A stretch of 18,760 nucleotides of DNA from Anaerolineales bacterium (GCA_012032575.1 JAAUSP010000079.1:1-18760); one strand, 5' to 3'. Counted from the first letter of the stretch, positions 7,753 to 15,504 are shown. Notes: generated by a model not told the origin, from the letters alone. Translations and numbers: made by a program.

Positions 7753-8633
7753 ATGAAAAAAGTAAATTTTAAATGGAGTCTATTGGTAACATTGGGGCTG
7801 TGTAGTCTGAGTATTGTTTTGGTATTAACCAGTTATGCTGCGCCTGCCTTTCAATCGCCTGTACCTACCCCTAGCACACCCGGCTGGATCCAGACCCAGA
7901 TAACCCCAACCTCCCAGCCGCAGCCGGTTCTTCTGCCTGGCGCAACGGCCGGGCCGGCTACATTACTAACCGGACTATATGGTTACTGGCAACTTAATGA
8001 AGCTGATACCAATAATCGGGCCGATAGCTCTCCGGCCGGCAACAGCCTGACCAACATCGGCGGAGTCAGTTGGACCACAAATGGGCGTATTGGCAACGCC
8101 TCGGATTTTGAGCGCAGCAATACTCAATACCTCAAAATTGAAAGCGATCAAGCCGTTGGCCTGAACTTTGACTACAGTTTCACCTTAGTTGGCTGGCTCA
8201 AACGGGAAGCCATCAGCAAAGATATGATCCTGGTTTCTAAATATGCCTATGGCACAGGTATTGATGACCGGGCTTATCGTTTTATGATAGTGGCTGACGA
8301 CCACCTGCGGCTGGTTGTCTCGCCGGATGGGGCCTATCTTGACGATTACTCGGTGGTGGGTGGGGCTACCCTTACCTCAACCACAACTTGGTATCACGTG
8401 GCGGCTGTGTTTGACGCCGACGCCCAGGCGCTCAAACTATATTTGAACGGCAATCTTGACGCTGACAAAGCAGTTAGCTATAATACGGTTTTCCAGTCAA
8501 CCGCCCCGTTTATGCTGGGCGCTAATCTGTATGATGGCGCGATAACCCAAACTTTGACGGTTTGCTGGATGACTGGCGGGTTTATACCCGCGCTTTATCG
8601 CCAAGTGAAATTCAAACCTTAATGAGTCAATAA
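7753..8633 (+). CDS. Secreted LamG/concanavalin A-like domain protein, frameshifted near the 3' end
   Basis: An N-terminal signal peptide (WSLLVTLGLCSLSIVLVLTS, then AAPAF) leads to a Pro/Thr-rich linker (residues 35-70) and a LamG-like jelly-roll domain: GLYGYWQLNEAD, SDFERSNTQYLKI, FTLVGWLKRE and WYHVAAVFDADAQALKLYLN. This fold binds carbohydrate or protein ligands outside the cell. In the reading frame of the start the protein would end at 8622 with an unfamiliar tail. Removing one base-shift at 8551-8552 restores the conserved end FDGLLDDWRVYTRALSPSEIQTL, running to a stop at 8631-8633. The break is therefore a single-base deletion, real or technical. The start follows the previous stop by 10 bases with GGAAAG upstream. 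Unlike its neighbour it lacks the YLPIIL tail. Ligand unknown. Confidence 0.82.
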
Positions 8634-8667
8634 CTCAGGTCAAGAATCAGGAAGGATTTTATTACCT

Positions 8668-8868
8668 ATGGGTGCATTACCAAAACGAAAAGTTTCTCGG
8701 ATCCGGCGTGACCGCCGGCGGGCGCATTATCTGCGCCTGAAAATGCCAACGCTGGTTCCCTGCCCGCAGTGTCACAGCCTGCATCTGTCGCACCACGTTT
8801 GCCACAAATGCGGAACCTACAATGGGGTACAGGTGATTGCTCAGAAAGACGCCGCTCCGGCGAAGTAA
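8668..8868 (+). CDS. rpmF: 50S ribosomal protein L32
   Basis: 66 residues, usual for bacterial L32. The basic N-terminus (MGALPKRKVSRIRRDRRRAH) precedes the zinc-ribbon form of L32: CPQC at residues 32-35 and CHKC at 45-48, the four cysteines that bind zinc. AGGAAGG at 8649-8655 is the ribosome binding site. L32 is normally encoded right after yceD; here about 6 kb of exported-protein genes separate them. A long hairpin repeat and a terminator-like stem follow before fabD. Confidence 0.97.
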   Translation: MGALPKRKVSRIRRDRRRAHYLRLKMPTLVPCPQCHSLHLSHHVCHKCGTYNGVQVIAQKDAAPAK

Positions 8869-8871
8869 ATG

Positions 8872-8936
8872 GGAGTAAGGAGTAGGGAGTAAGGAGTAAT
8901 TTATTTGCTTACTCCCTACTTCCTATTCCTTACTCC
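8872..8936. repeat. Long imperfect hairpin built from GGAGTAA-type repeats
   Basis: The left arm 8872-8899 consists of repeats of ggagtaa/ggagtag; the right arm 8909-8936 is its reverse complement over 28 positions with three mismatches, around a 9-base loop. Each arm is itself a degenerate tandem repeat. It is non-coding, sits between rpmF and fabD, and has the same architecture as the hairpins at 2695 and 11374 but an unrelated sequence. Confidence 0.8.
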
Positions 8937-8951
8937 TTAACTCAAGTATTT

Positions 8952-8980
8952 GGCCGTGCCAAAATGCACGGCCCTTATTT
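8952..8980 (+). terminator. Terminator-like stem-loop before fabD
   Basis: GGCCGTGC (8952-8959) pairs with GCACGGCC (8966-8973), followed by CTTATTTT. It ends about 10 bases before the fabD start, so it may terminate rpmF transcription or act as an attenuator in the fabD leader. No Shine-Dalgarno sequence is visible for fabD downstream of it. Confidence 0.6.
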
Positions 8981-8989
8981 TGCCTAAAT

Positions 8990-9932
8990 ATGACAGAAAA
9001 TATCGCCTTTATCTTTCCCGGCCAGGGTTCCCAGGAAGTGGGGATGGGCCGGGCGTTAGCAGAAAGTTATCCCGCCGCCCGCGAAATCTTTCGTCAGGCG
9101 GATGAAATTCTGGATTTTGGCCTCAGCCGGCTCTGTTTTGAGGGACCGGAAGCCGATTTGAATGATACTATCAATACCCAGGCAGCTCTCTTCACCACCA
9201 GTATGGCCGCGTTGGCCGCGCTCAAGGAAGCCGGCTATGGAGTCAAGCCAGCCTTTGTGGCCGGCCACAGTTTGGGCGAATTTTCGGCCTATGTGGCAGC
9301 GGGGGTGATGACCTTTGAGGCGGGCCTGCGACTGGTTCGGGAGCGCGGCCGGCTGATGAAGAAAGCCGGTGAGTTGAGTCCGGGTGGGATGGCCGCTATC
9401 CTCAAGGTAGACGACGACGTGGTGGCTAAAATTTGCCAGGATGTCTCCGCCGAAGGGAACGGCTCGCTGCAAGTAGCCAACTACAACTCCCCCCGGCCAG
9501 ATTGTTATTTCCGGCCACACCGCCGCCGTGGAGCGCGGGATTGAATTGGCTACAGCCGCCGGAGCCAGGCGGGCGGTCAAGCTGCCGGTGAGCATTGCCG
9601 CTCACTCGGAGCTGATGCGGGTGATCGCCGACGAGTTTCGGGCGGCCATCACCCGGACCCCGCTGAACTTGCCAGAAATCCCAATTGTGGCTAACATCAC
9701 CGCTGCGCCGCTGGACTCACTCGAGGCGATTCGGGCTGAGATGGAAGGCCAGCTTACCGCTTCGGTTCGCTGGACCGATTCGGTGCTGTGGATGGTCAAT
9801 CAGGGAGTGACTCATTTTATCGAAATCGGCTCCAAAGATGTGCTGACCGGCTTGATCAAGCGAATCAGCAAAGATGTGACCGCTCAAACCGTCGGCAAGC
9901 CCGACGATATTGTAAATTTGGTGGCCGCGTAG
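8990..9932 (+). CDS. fabD: Malonyl-CoA:ACP transacylase, split by a +1 C-run frameshift
   Basis: FabD moves malonyl groups from CoA to acyl carrier protein, supplying extender units for fatty-acid synthesis. FIFPGQGSQEVGMG (residues 7-20) gives the oxyanion-hole Gln, and GHSLGE (92-97) carries the nucleophile Ser94; IAAHSELM after the break carries the catalytic His. Near 9489-9494 there is a run of six C where five would keep the frame: reading TCC CCC GGC CAG gives the expected NYNSPGQIVISGHTAAVERG. As it stands the first frame stops at 9544, and the second frame continues to 9932. Restored length is about 313 residues, normal for FabD. An extra C in a homopolymer is a classic sequencing error, and the gene is normally essential, so I treat it as one functional gene. 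fabG follows 36 bases later. Confidence 0.93.
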
Positions 9933-9968
9933 TAACTACTCAGCCACGTTATTATATGGTTGACAAGC

Positions 9969-10721
9969 ATGAAATTTGATCTATCAGGTAAAGTAGCAGT
10001 TGTCACCGGCAGTTCGCGTGGGATTGGGGCAGGCATTGTCAAAATTTTGGCCGAGCAAGGGGCCAGGGTGGTAGTTAACCACCGCAACAGCCCGGATGGT
10101 GCGGCTGAGGTGGTGGCGGCTGTTAAAACAAACGGGGGAGAAGCGCTGGCCATCCAGGCCGATGTCAGTCATAGCAGCGAGGCTCAACACCTGATCAAGG
10201 AAACAATTGACTCCTTCGGTCAAATAGATATACTTGTAAATAACGCCGGTACTACTCGTGATACCCTTATCCTGACGATGAAGGACGAGGATTGGGACCT
10301 GGTGCTCAAATCCAACCTGTCCAGCACCTTCTACTGCTCCAAAGCGGCAGTGCGCCCGATGATGAAAAAGCGCAGCGGGCGAATTATCAACATCACCTCG
10401 GTGGTGGGGTTGGCCGGGCAGGCGGGGCAAACTAATTACGCCGCCTCCAAAGCAGGGATTATCGGTTTTACCAAATCTCTGGCTAAAGAGGTAGGTTCAC
10501 GCAATATTACGGTCAATGCGGTAGCGCCGGGCTTTGTCCCAACGGCTTTGACCCAGGTATTACCAGAAGAGATGATAAAATCGGTGATTGGCAACACCCC
10601 CCTGGGCCGGTTGGGTAAGGTTGAAGATGTGGCCCACGCCGTATTGTTTCTCGCTTCTGATGAGGCCGCTTTTATCACTGGGCAAATATTGACGGTGGAT
10701 GGCGGCTTGGTGATGCAGTAA
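9969..10721 (+). CDS. fabG: 3-oxoacyl-ACP reductase
   Basis: FabG is the NADPH-dependent reductase that converts 3-ketoacyl-ACP to 3-hydroxyacyl-ACP in each round of fatty-acid elongation. The short-chain dehydrogenase signatures are complete: VVTGSSRGIGAGI (cofactor loop), DILVNNAGTTRD, and the Ser-Tyr-Lys triad in ITSVVGLAGQAGQTNYAASK. The end, AAFITGQILTVDGGLVMQ, is typical of FabG. I start at ATG 9969 (250 residues, the usual length); a TTG at 9960 in the same frame is the alternative. No strong ribosome binding site is visible, so translation may be coupled to fabD 36 bases upstream. No acpP, fabH or fabF is next to it. Confidence 0.95.
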   Translation: MKFDLSGKVAVVTGSSRGIGAGIVKILAEQGARVVVNHRNSPDGAAEVVAAVKTNGGEALAIQADVSHSSEAQHLIKETIDSFGQIDILVNNAGTTRDTLILTMKDEDWDLVLKSNLSSTFYCSKAAVRPMMKKRSGRIINITSVVGLAGQAGQTNYAASKAGIIGFTKSLAKEVGSRNITVNAVAPGFVPTALTQVLPEEMIKSVIGNTPLGRLGKVEDVAHAVLFLASDEAAFITGQILTVDGGLVMQ

Positions 10722-10728
10722 CTTTTTT

Positions 10729-10802
10729 GGATTTTAGAACTTAGAAGTTAGATTTGAATTTAGCCAATCTAAATTCAATATCTAAATCAAAAATCGAAAT
10801 CC
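10729..10802. repeat. AT-rich imperfect hairpin made of TTAGAA/TTTGAATTTA-type repeats
   Basis: The strongest pairing is TTGAATTTA (10754-10762) with TAAATTCAA (10770-10778) around the loop GCCAATC; weaker complementarity extends outward to about 10729 and 10802. It lies between fabG and nusB. Degenerate repeats within each arm resemble those of the other intergenic hairpins. No coding potential. Confidence 0.55.
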
Positions 10803-10870
10803 TTTTGAACATTCACATTCTATTGAATACTCAGACAGCCTATTCACCTCACATAGGAAGGGAGCACCCT

Positions 10871-11308
10871 ATGAAAGTTCGACGACGCGCTCGTGCGGTA
10901 GTTTTGCAGGTACTTTACGAGCTAGACTTTACCGATCACGAGGCTAAAGCTGCCCTTGAAGGTAGGTTTGAGGACCGTCCTTTGCCAGAAGCGGCCGAGG
11001 TTTTTGCTCGCTCTTTAGCTGTGGGCGTGCAGTCCTATCGAACTTATCTGGATAGTGTTGTCGGTGACCTGGCTCCAGAATGGCCGATTGATCAAATAGC
11101 CGCCGTAGACCGTAATGTATTGCGTATTGCGATTTATGAACTGCTGTTTGACCCGGAAATTCCGCCCAAAGTGGCGATCAATGAGGCCGTTGAACTGGCT
11201 AAAATGTTTGGCAGCGAAAGTTCACCTCGTTTTGTGAACGGGGTGCTGGGCAGCCTGGTCTCACGAGACCGGGTGAAGCTGCGCGAAATGTTGAAAGTAC
11301 CGGTTTAA
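10871..11308 (+). CDS. nusB: Transcription antitermination factor NusB
   Basis: NusB binds boxA RNA with NusE (ribosomal protein S10) and promotes antitermination in rRNA operons. The start at 10871 is fixed by AGGAAGGGAG (10855-10864), 6 bases upstream, and by the basic family N-terminus [20 protein letters not shown]. The open frame extends upstream to 10754, but that stretch is the intergenic hairpin translated and is not conserved. Family features: [15 protein letters not shown] and [17 protein letters not shown], then [12 protein letters not shown] near the C-terminus. 145 residues is the standard length. Confidence 0.96.
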   Translation: MKVRRRARAVVLQVLYELDFTDHEAKAALEGRFEDRPLPEAAEVFARSLAVGVQSYRTYLDSVVGDLAPEWPIDQIAAVDRNVLRIAIYELLFDPEIPPKVAINEAVELAKMFGSESSPRFVNGVLGSLVSRDRVKLREMLKVPV

Positions 11309-11373
11309 CCCGCTATTTTTGAAACGCTCATTGTTTTAAGCAATCATTTTGTGGGGTTGCCTGATTATCAAGG

Positions 11374-11434
11374 AAGGTTGGAAGGCTGGAAGATTGGATT
11401 AAAGCAACCTCCAACTTTCCAGCCCTCCAACCTT
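11374..11434. repeat. Long imperfect hairpin built from GGAAGGTTGGAAG-type repeats
   Basis: The left arm 11374-11397 (beginning AAGGTTGGAAGGCTGG) and the right arm 11411-11434 (ending CAGCCCTCCAACCTT) are complementary over 24 positions with three mismatches, around a 13-base loop. It lies 16 bases upstream of the tatA/B start, so if transcribed it would form a stable structure in the leader. No U tract follows, so it is not a standard terminator. Confidence 0.75.
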
Positions 11435-11450
11435 TCGGATTTTAGATGTA

Positions 11451-12002
11451 ATGGATATTTTAGGTATTGGCTTTCCCGAGCTGTTGTTTATTTTTATCAT
11501 AGCCCTGATGGTTTTTGGGCCGCGTCGTCTGCCGGAAATTGCCGGCAAAGCCGGGCGATTTGTGCGAGACCTGCGTAATATGTCACAGGGTTTCCTGGCC
11601 GAATGGCAGCGCGAAATTACGGTAGCCGCTCGGTTGGAAGAACTGGAAGAAGTTCGTAAAGAACTGAACGAAACTAAACAAGTCCTCCAGCAATCTAAAA
11701 CCGAGGTTTCCTCCAGTGCCGCCCAGATTGGCCAAACGGTCAATTCGGTGGCTCGTTCCAGTGCTACTTCCACGCCAAAAGTGGCCGAAACAAACACCAT
11801 CGCCCCGCCTACTCCGTCCCCCGAAATTGCCCCAACAGAAGCGCCTTCTGCACCCCAACCAGAAACTGAAGCTCCTTCCACGTCCGTTGATGCGCCCACC
11901 CCCCCGGTCGAAACGGTGGCTGAACCTGTTGAGGTGGAAAAAAATGGCGTTGGTTCCAAACCCGTTCCCGCGCCGGTAGCCCCCACTGAGGTCGCGGAAT
12001 GA
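11451..12002 (+). CDS. tatB: Sec-independent translocase protein TatA/TatB-like with long acidic Pro-rich tail
   Basis: TatA/TatB proteins form, with TatC, the pore and receptor for twin-arginine export of folded proteins. The N-terminus has the family architecture: IGFPELLFIFIIALMVFGP, a short membrane helix with a polar Glu10 as in TatB, the FGPRRLPE hinge (22-29), then an amphipathic helix to about residue 55. Residues 60-90 are coiled-coil-like (EELEEVRKELNETKQ), and 95-183 is a low-complexity Pro/Ala/Thr/Glu tail. At 183 residues it is longer than most TatA. I call TatB-like because of the Glu and the length, but TatA function cannot be excluded; no second TatA gene is in the window. The stop overlaps the tatC ATG (ATGA), so the two are translated together. 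Confidence 0.88.
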   Translation: MDILGIGFPELLFIFIIALMVFGPRRLPEIAGKAGRFVRDLRNMSQGFLAEWQREITVAARLEELEEVRKELNETKQVLQQSKTEVSSSAAQIGQTVNSVARSSATSTPKVAETNTIAPPTPSPEIAPTEAPSAPQPETEAPSTSVDAPTPPVETVAEPVEVEKNGVGSKPVPAPVAPTEVAE

Positions 12003-12733
12003 GCCAGGCCACCCCTTCTTCAATTGACCAATCGGTTGAGCAACTGTCCGGGCAGATGACCCTGCTGGAGCATCTCGAAGAACTGCGGGATCGTCTGGTC
12101 AAAGTGGCGATTGCCGTGTTTGTCTGTACCCTGCTGTCTGCGGCTTTCACTACCCAAATTCTGGAACTGCTCATTGCTCCCTACGGCCAAAAATTACAGG
12201 TGCTGGGGCCGACGGAAGGTATTACCATTTATTTTCGGGTGGCGCTGACTGCGGGTCTGGTAATATCTATGCCTTTTCTGGTTTATCAGTTTTTCATGTT
12301 TATTTTGCCCGGCCTCGAAGATAGTGAAAGGCGCTATGTGCTGTGGGGGGTGCCCTTTGCTACCCTCCTTTTCCTGATTGGTGTCTGGTTTGCCTGGCAA
12401 ATTCTCACCCCGACCGCGGTAAATTTTCTGAGTACCTGGCAGCCAGAAATTTTTATCCAGCAGTGGCAATCGCGCGAGTATATTCCTTTTGTCACCTCGC
12501 TAGTTTTCTGGGTCGGTCTTAGCTTCGAGACGCCCTTAATTCTTTTTATCATGACTAAAGTTGGCCTGGTGACGCCCCAGTTTTTGATCAAGCAGTGGCG
12601 TTTTGCCATCGTCATCATCGCCATTGCTGCAGCCATGATTACCCCCACCGTAGACCCTTTCAACATGGCCCTGGTCATGTTCCCCCTCATTATCCTTTAT
12701 GGCCTTAGCATCCTGCTTTCCTACCTGGCTTAA
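11999..12733 (+). CDS. tatC: Sec-independent protein translocase TatC
   Basis: TatC is the multi-spanning inner-membrane receptor that recognises the twin-arginine signal peptide. MTLLEHLEELRDRL (residues 20-33) contains the conserved HLEELRxR signature in the cytoplasmic N-terminus. FMFILPGLEDSERRYV is the conserved first-loop region with PGL and the acidic residue. Six hydrophobic segments can be picked out between about residue 35 and the end, and the late TPTVDPFNMALVMFPLIILYG matches the family's last helices. Its length of 244 residues is normal. The gene overlaps tatA/B by four bases. Direct repeats of AATTAAC follow the stop, before the next gene. Confidence 0.96.
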   Translation: MSQATPSSIDQSVEQLSGQMTLLEHLEELRDRLVKVAIAVFVCTLLSAAFTTQILELLIAPYGQKLQVLGPTEGITIYFRVALTAGLVISMPFLVYQFFMFILPGLEDSERRYVLWGVPFATLLFLIGVWFAWQILTPTAVNFLSTWQPEIFIQQWQSREYIPFVTSLVFWVGLSFETPLILFIMTKVGLVTPQFLIKQWRFAIVIIAIAAAMITPTVDPFNMALVMFPLIILYGLSILLSYLA

Positions 12734-12780
12734 CCAGACAGTTTTTGCAATTAACCATTCACAATTAACGAGGTTCTTCA

Positions 12781-14096
12781 ATGTCGAAGCAGCGTATTAT
12801 CATTATGGGCGCAGCCGGGCGGGATTTTCATAATTTTAATGTTTACTTCCGCCAAAACCCGGCTTACGAAGTGCTCGCTTTTACCGCCACCCAAATTCCC
12901 AACATCGAAGGGCGGGTCTATCCGGCTGAATTGGCCGGCCCGCTGTACCCGGCCGGCATCCCAATCCACCCGGAAAGTGACCTGGTTGACCTGATTCAAT
13001 CCTTGCAGGCCGATCAGGTGATTTTGCCTACTCCGATGTGCCGCATGAATATGTCATGCACAAAGCGTCGCAGGTACTGGCCGCCGGGGCCGATTACCGG
13101 CTGATGGGGCCGCACCATACCATGCTTACCAGCAGCAAGCCGGTGGTTTCCATTGGGGCAGTGCGGACCGGCAGCGGCAAGAGCCAGACCACTCGCCGGG
13201 TTTGTGAAATTTTGCAGGGCCTGGGCAAAAAAGTGGTCGCCGTGCGCCACCCGATGCCCTATGGCAACCTGGTGGTGCAGGCCGTACAGCGTTTTGCCCA
13301 ACACGGCGACCTGGATGAATACGAGTGTACCATTGAGGAGCGCGAGGAGTACGAACCGCACCTCGACCGGGGCACGATTGTTTACGCCGGGGTGGATTAC
13401 GAAGCCATCCTCCGCCGCGCCGAAGCCGAAGCCGATGTGGTGGTCTGGGATGGCGGCAATAATGACCTGCCCTTTTACCAGCCGGATTTACATATCGTGG
13501 TGGTTGACCCGCACCGGCCCGGCCACGAGCTGGCCTATCATCCCGGCGAGGCCAATCTGCGGCTGGCCGATGTGGTGGTCATCAACAAAATTGACACCGC
13601 TGATGCCGCCGCCATCGCCCAGGTACGCCGCAATGTTCAGGCCGTTGCGCCTCAAGCCGTAGTCGTGGATGCCGCTTCGCCGATTACGGTGGACAACCCG
13701 GCGGCTATTCGCGGGCAGCGGGTTTTGGTGGTTGAAGATGGCCCGACGCTAACGCACGGTGAGATGGCTTACGGGGCCGGCATTGTCGCGGCGCAGCGTT
13801 TCGGCGCGGCAGCCATCGTTGACCCCCGCCCCTATGCTGTTGGCTCGATCCTGGCGACCTATGAAAAATATCCGACCACGGGCGCGCTTCTGCCGGCAAT
13901 GGGCTACGGCGACGCCCAGATGAAAGAGCTGGAGCAAACCATCAACGCCACCCCGTGCGATCTGGTTCTCATCGGCACGCCGATAGACCTGGGCCGGCTG
14001 CTCCAGATCGGGCACCCTTACCAGCGCGTCCGTTACGATTTGCAGGAAATCGGCCGGCCCACATTGACCGAAATACTGCTGGAAAAACTGGGCTAA
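12781..14096 (+). CDS. Predicted P-loop GTPase, COG2403 / cyclic 2,3-diphosphoglycerate synthetase-like, frameshifted
   Basis: About 438 residues once one missing base is restored. The first part (12781-13028) begins IIIMGAAGRDFHNFNVYFRQ and includes TATQIPNIEGRVYP, both highly conserved in this family. At about 13026-13028 a single base, probably G, is lost: the original frame stops at 13104, while the next frame gives YSDVPHEYVMHKASQVLAAG and continues to 14096. Visible motifs are the P-loop GAVRTGSGKSQT (about residues 125-136), VVWDGGNNDLPFY, VVINKID (an NKxD-type guanine-specificity motif), and GYGDAQMKELEQTINAT near the end. Many homologues are named after the archaeal cyclic 2,3-diphosphoglycerate synthetase, but the bacterial function is unproven. 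GAGG at 12769-12772 is the ribosome binding site. DUF952 follows 12 bases later. Confidence 0.88.
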
Positions 14097-14108
14097 CAGC
14101 GACAGCGT

Positions 14109-14510
14109 ATGATGCAAAAACCAACTTTGCCCATTTACCACCTGACCCCGGCCAGTTATTACCAGCGCCAGCCGCTTGACCGGCCCTACCAACCGCCCAC
14201 GCTGGCCGAGGATGGTTTCATTCACTGTACCGCCGGGGCTGAGAAATTGGTTGAAATTGCCAATATTTACTTTGCCGACCTGCAAGATGACTTATTGGCC
14301 CTGGAAATTAATCCCACCCGGCTGACTGCCCCACTCCGTTTTGAGCCGCCCATCCCTCCCGCTCAAACCATCGCTTCGCCGCCTCATCGGGCTGCTGCTG
14401 AGCAGGATACGCTGTTTCCCCATATTTACGGCCCGCTTGACCGTCAGGCCATCGTTAACTGCATCACCTTGCAGCGCGGCCCAACGGGTCGGTGGCACAT
14501 GCCCGAGTGA
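14109..14510 (+). CDS. DUF952 family protein
   Basis: A 133-residue cytoplasmic protein. The DUF952 hallmarks are present: IYHLTPASYY at the start, EDGFIHCTAGAEKLVEIANIYF in the first half, LALEINPTRL, and the late HIYGPLDRQAIVNC. The fold is related to ADP-ribosyl-binding or ADP-ribosyltransferase-like proteins by distant similarity reported for the family, but no activity is established. An ATG at 14109 is followed by a second at 14112; either could be used. It lies 12 bases after the GTPase gene and probably shares its transcript. Confidence 0.9.
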   Translation: MMQKPTLPIYHLTPASYYQRQPLDRPYQPPTLAEDGFIHCTAGAEKLVEIANIYFADLQDDLLALEINPTRLTAPLRFEPPIPPAQTIASPPHRAAAEQDTLFPHIYGPLDRQAIVNCITLQRGPTGRWHMPE

Positions 14511-14514
14511 AAAA

Positions 14515-14573
14515 TTTGGGAACTCGTCGGAACTTAGGAAAACGCCTGGGGTGAATTCCCACGAGTTCCCAAG
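14515..14573. repeat. Imperfect hairpin of GGGAACTCGT-type repeats
   Basis: TGGGAACTCGT (14517-14527) pairs with ACGAGTTCCCA (14561-14571), and the flanking bases continue an imperfect stem on the loop side, where degenerate copies of ggaacttag and gtgaattccc face each other. It directly follows the DUF952 stop. No T tract, so its termination role is uncertain. Confidence 0.65.
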
Positions 14574-14628
14574 ATTTAATCAAATTCTAATCTATTGTTA
14601 ACAGAATTCTAACAAATGCCGGTTATAC

Positions 14629-14634
14629 TATAAT
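14629..14634 (+). promoter_or_regulatory. Consensus -10 box of a candidate small-RNA promoter
   Basis: TATAAT at 14629-14634 sits in an AT-rich stretch; the best -35 candidate, TTCTAA at 14607-14612, is weak and 16 bases away. The predicted start is about 14641, at the first base of a foldable stretch that ends in a terminator. Confidence 0.45.
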
Positions 14635-14640
14635 CAGATA

Positions 14641-14780
14641 GTGCGGCAGGGAGAACACAATAGACAATAAGTTGGGTCGTGCAGAGGGTTCCAGTGAGAA
14701 CCCGCCGCCCACAAAATTTAAAATAATAATCCCTATGCCTACTACAAGCGCCCGTCAATTTTGACGGGCGTTTGATTTTT
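14641..14780 (+). ncRNA. Candidate structured small RNA, about 140 nt, no known family recognised
   Basis: There is no open frame on either strand that looks coding here. The stretch starts after a consensus -10 box and ends at a strong intrinsic terminator. Nested pairings are possible: a closing stem GGCAGGGA (14645-14652) with TCCCTATGCC (14730-14739, two-base bulge); an inner stem of GTTGGGT (14671-14677) with the GCCCAC region near 14706-14711; and an apical hairpin GGGTTC (14686-14691) with GAACCC (14698-14703). The next gene is on the opposite strand, so this is not the leader of a + gene. I considered 6S RNA and riboswitches but see no diagnostic motifs. Function unknown. Confidence 0.4.
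14746..14780 (+). terminator. Intrinsic terminator of the candidate small RNA
   Basis: CGCCCGTCAA (14749-14758) and TTGACGGGCG (14761-14770) pair perfectly around a two-base loop, with further AA/TT pairing outside, followed by TTTGATTTTT. It points in the + direction; on - the stem lacks a good T tract. Confidence 0.88.
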
Positions 14781-14791
14781 AAACACCTCAC

Positions 14792-15106
14792 TCATTTCTG
14801 TGGCGCAACGCCGCCCTGTTTGCTAAAGCCAAAGCTGGCTACCTGGATGGGATGGTAATCAAAGCCCAGACTTTCGGCGCGCAGGGTATGGGGACCAGGG
14901 GCCAAGCCGGAAATTTCGATATAGCCGCCGTGACGGCCATGCTTCGACCAGATGGCAGCGGTGTCGCCCCGCCATACTTCCACTCCATCGAACAAGACCC
15001 GTGCCCAGCCCTGGTAGGGGTCGCCCATAAACTGGACGCCCATGGCGGTGAAGGGCCGCTCCACCAGATGACCCGGTTCAGCATCCTCAGCGCAGCATAA
15101 ACCCAT
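14792..15106 (-). CDS. Hypothetical protein, small beta-rich domain, possibly a fragment
   Basis: The reading frame is open on - from 15130 to a stop at 14792. An ATG at 15106 (MGLCCAEDAEPGHLVERPF) is the most likely start if the gene is intact; a TTG at 15130 opens the frame. The distinctive part is PYQGWARVLFDGVEVWRGDT, followed by HGGYIEISGLAPGPHTLRAE and SLGFDYHPIQVASFGF, which reads like one compact beta-sandwich module that would pack as the C-terminal domain of a larger exported protein. It has no signal peptide. Its start overlaps the last codons of the racemase remnant in another frame, so it may be the 3' end of a longer gene fused by the same deletion. Function unknown. Confidence 0.45.
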   Translation of the reverse strand: MGLCCAEDAEPGHLVERPFTAMGVQFMGDPYQGWARVLFDGVEVWRGDTAAIWSKHGRHGGYIEISGLAPGPHTLRAESLGFDYHPIQVASFGFSKQGGVAPQK

Positions 15107-15504
15107 TACGCAGCGGATCGGCCGGATCAATTAAAAATTCGTGACGGCCGGTGATGTGGGCCGTGCCAGCCGGTTTCCAGGGCCACGGTGGCAATGCCGA
15201 TAATCCCGTGGCCGCACATGGTGCTGAAGCCTTCGTTGTGCATAAACAGGATGCCCAAATCCGCGCCCGCTATGACCGGCGGGGTAACGATGCAGCCGTA
15301 CATGTCGGCGTGACCGCGTGGTTCCCACATCAGGGCGGTGCGGAGGTGATCCAAGTGCTCTTTGGCATAACGGCGTTTTTCTAAAATAGTTGCGCCCGGC
15401 AAATCGGGGAAGCCGCCGGTAATCACCCGGAACGGTTCGCCCTCGGTGTGGGCGTCAATTGTGGTGATTTTGAGCCAGTGGGTGGGGGGCGTCCAGTTTG
15501 TCAT
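15087..15504 (-). pseudogene. Proline racemase / trans-3-hydroxy-L-proline dehydratase family gene with internal deletion
   Basis: The start ATG at 15504 has AAGGA about 10 bases upstream on -. The N-terminal third is well conserved: [34 protein letters not shown] and [20 protein letters not shown], where Cys in MCGHG is the first catalytic residue. STMCGHGII is the style of trans-3-hydroxyproline dehydratases. After VALETG the frame shifts and at once gives the family C-terminus [20 protein letters not shown]...GFMLR, ending at a stop at 15087-15089. About 190 residues, with the second catalytic position and the substrate pocket, are missing. The junction, near 15165-15172, is a GC-rich site where ACCGGC-like sequence would flank both deletion ends, so microhomology deletion is plausible. 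Read without shift the frame stops at 15127. It cannot encode an active enzyme. Confidence 0.75.

Noticed and set aside
9485..9500. Programmed ribosomal frameshifting in fabD
   Set aside because: The C6 run would need a -1/+2 change with no stimulatory structure apparent, and FabD is not known for recoding; a homopolymer error is simpler.
10754..10870. N-terminal extension of NusB
   Set aside because: It translates the intergenic hairpin, and a strong ribosome binding site precedes the ATG at 10871, where family similarity starts.
11583..12023. Frames on - opposite tatA/B (also 11399-11986)
   Set aside because: Low-complexity Gly/Phe/Arg or Ser/Gly sequences are the complement of the Pro/Ala/Glu-rich tail.
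13153..13662. 169-residue frame on + inside the GTPase gene
   Set aside because: Trp/Pro/Arg-rich shadow of the real frame; the overlapping frame has the P-loop and NKxD motifs.
14641..14780. 6S RNA, SRP RNA, tmRNA or a riboswitch
   Set aside because: None of the diagnostic motifs of these classes is seen, and no gene follows on the same strand; kept only as an unassigned candidate RNA.
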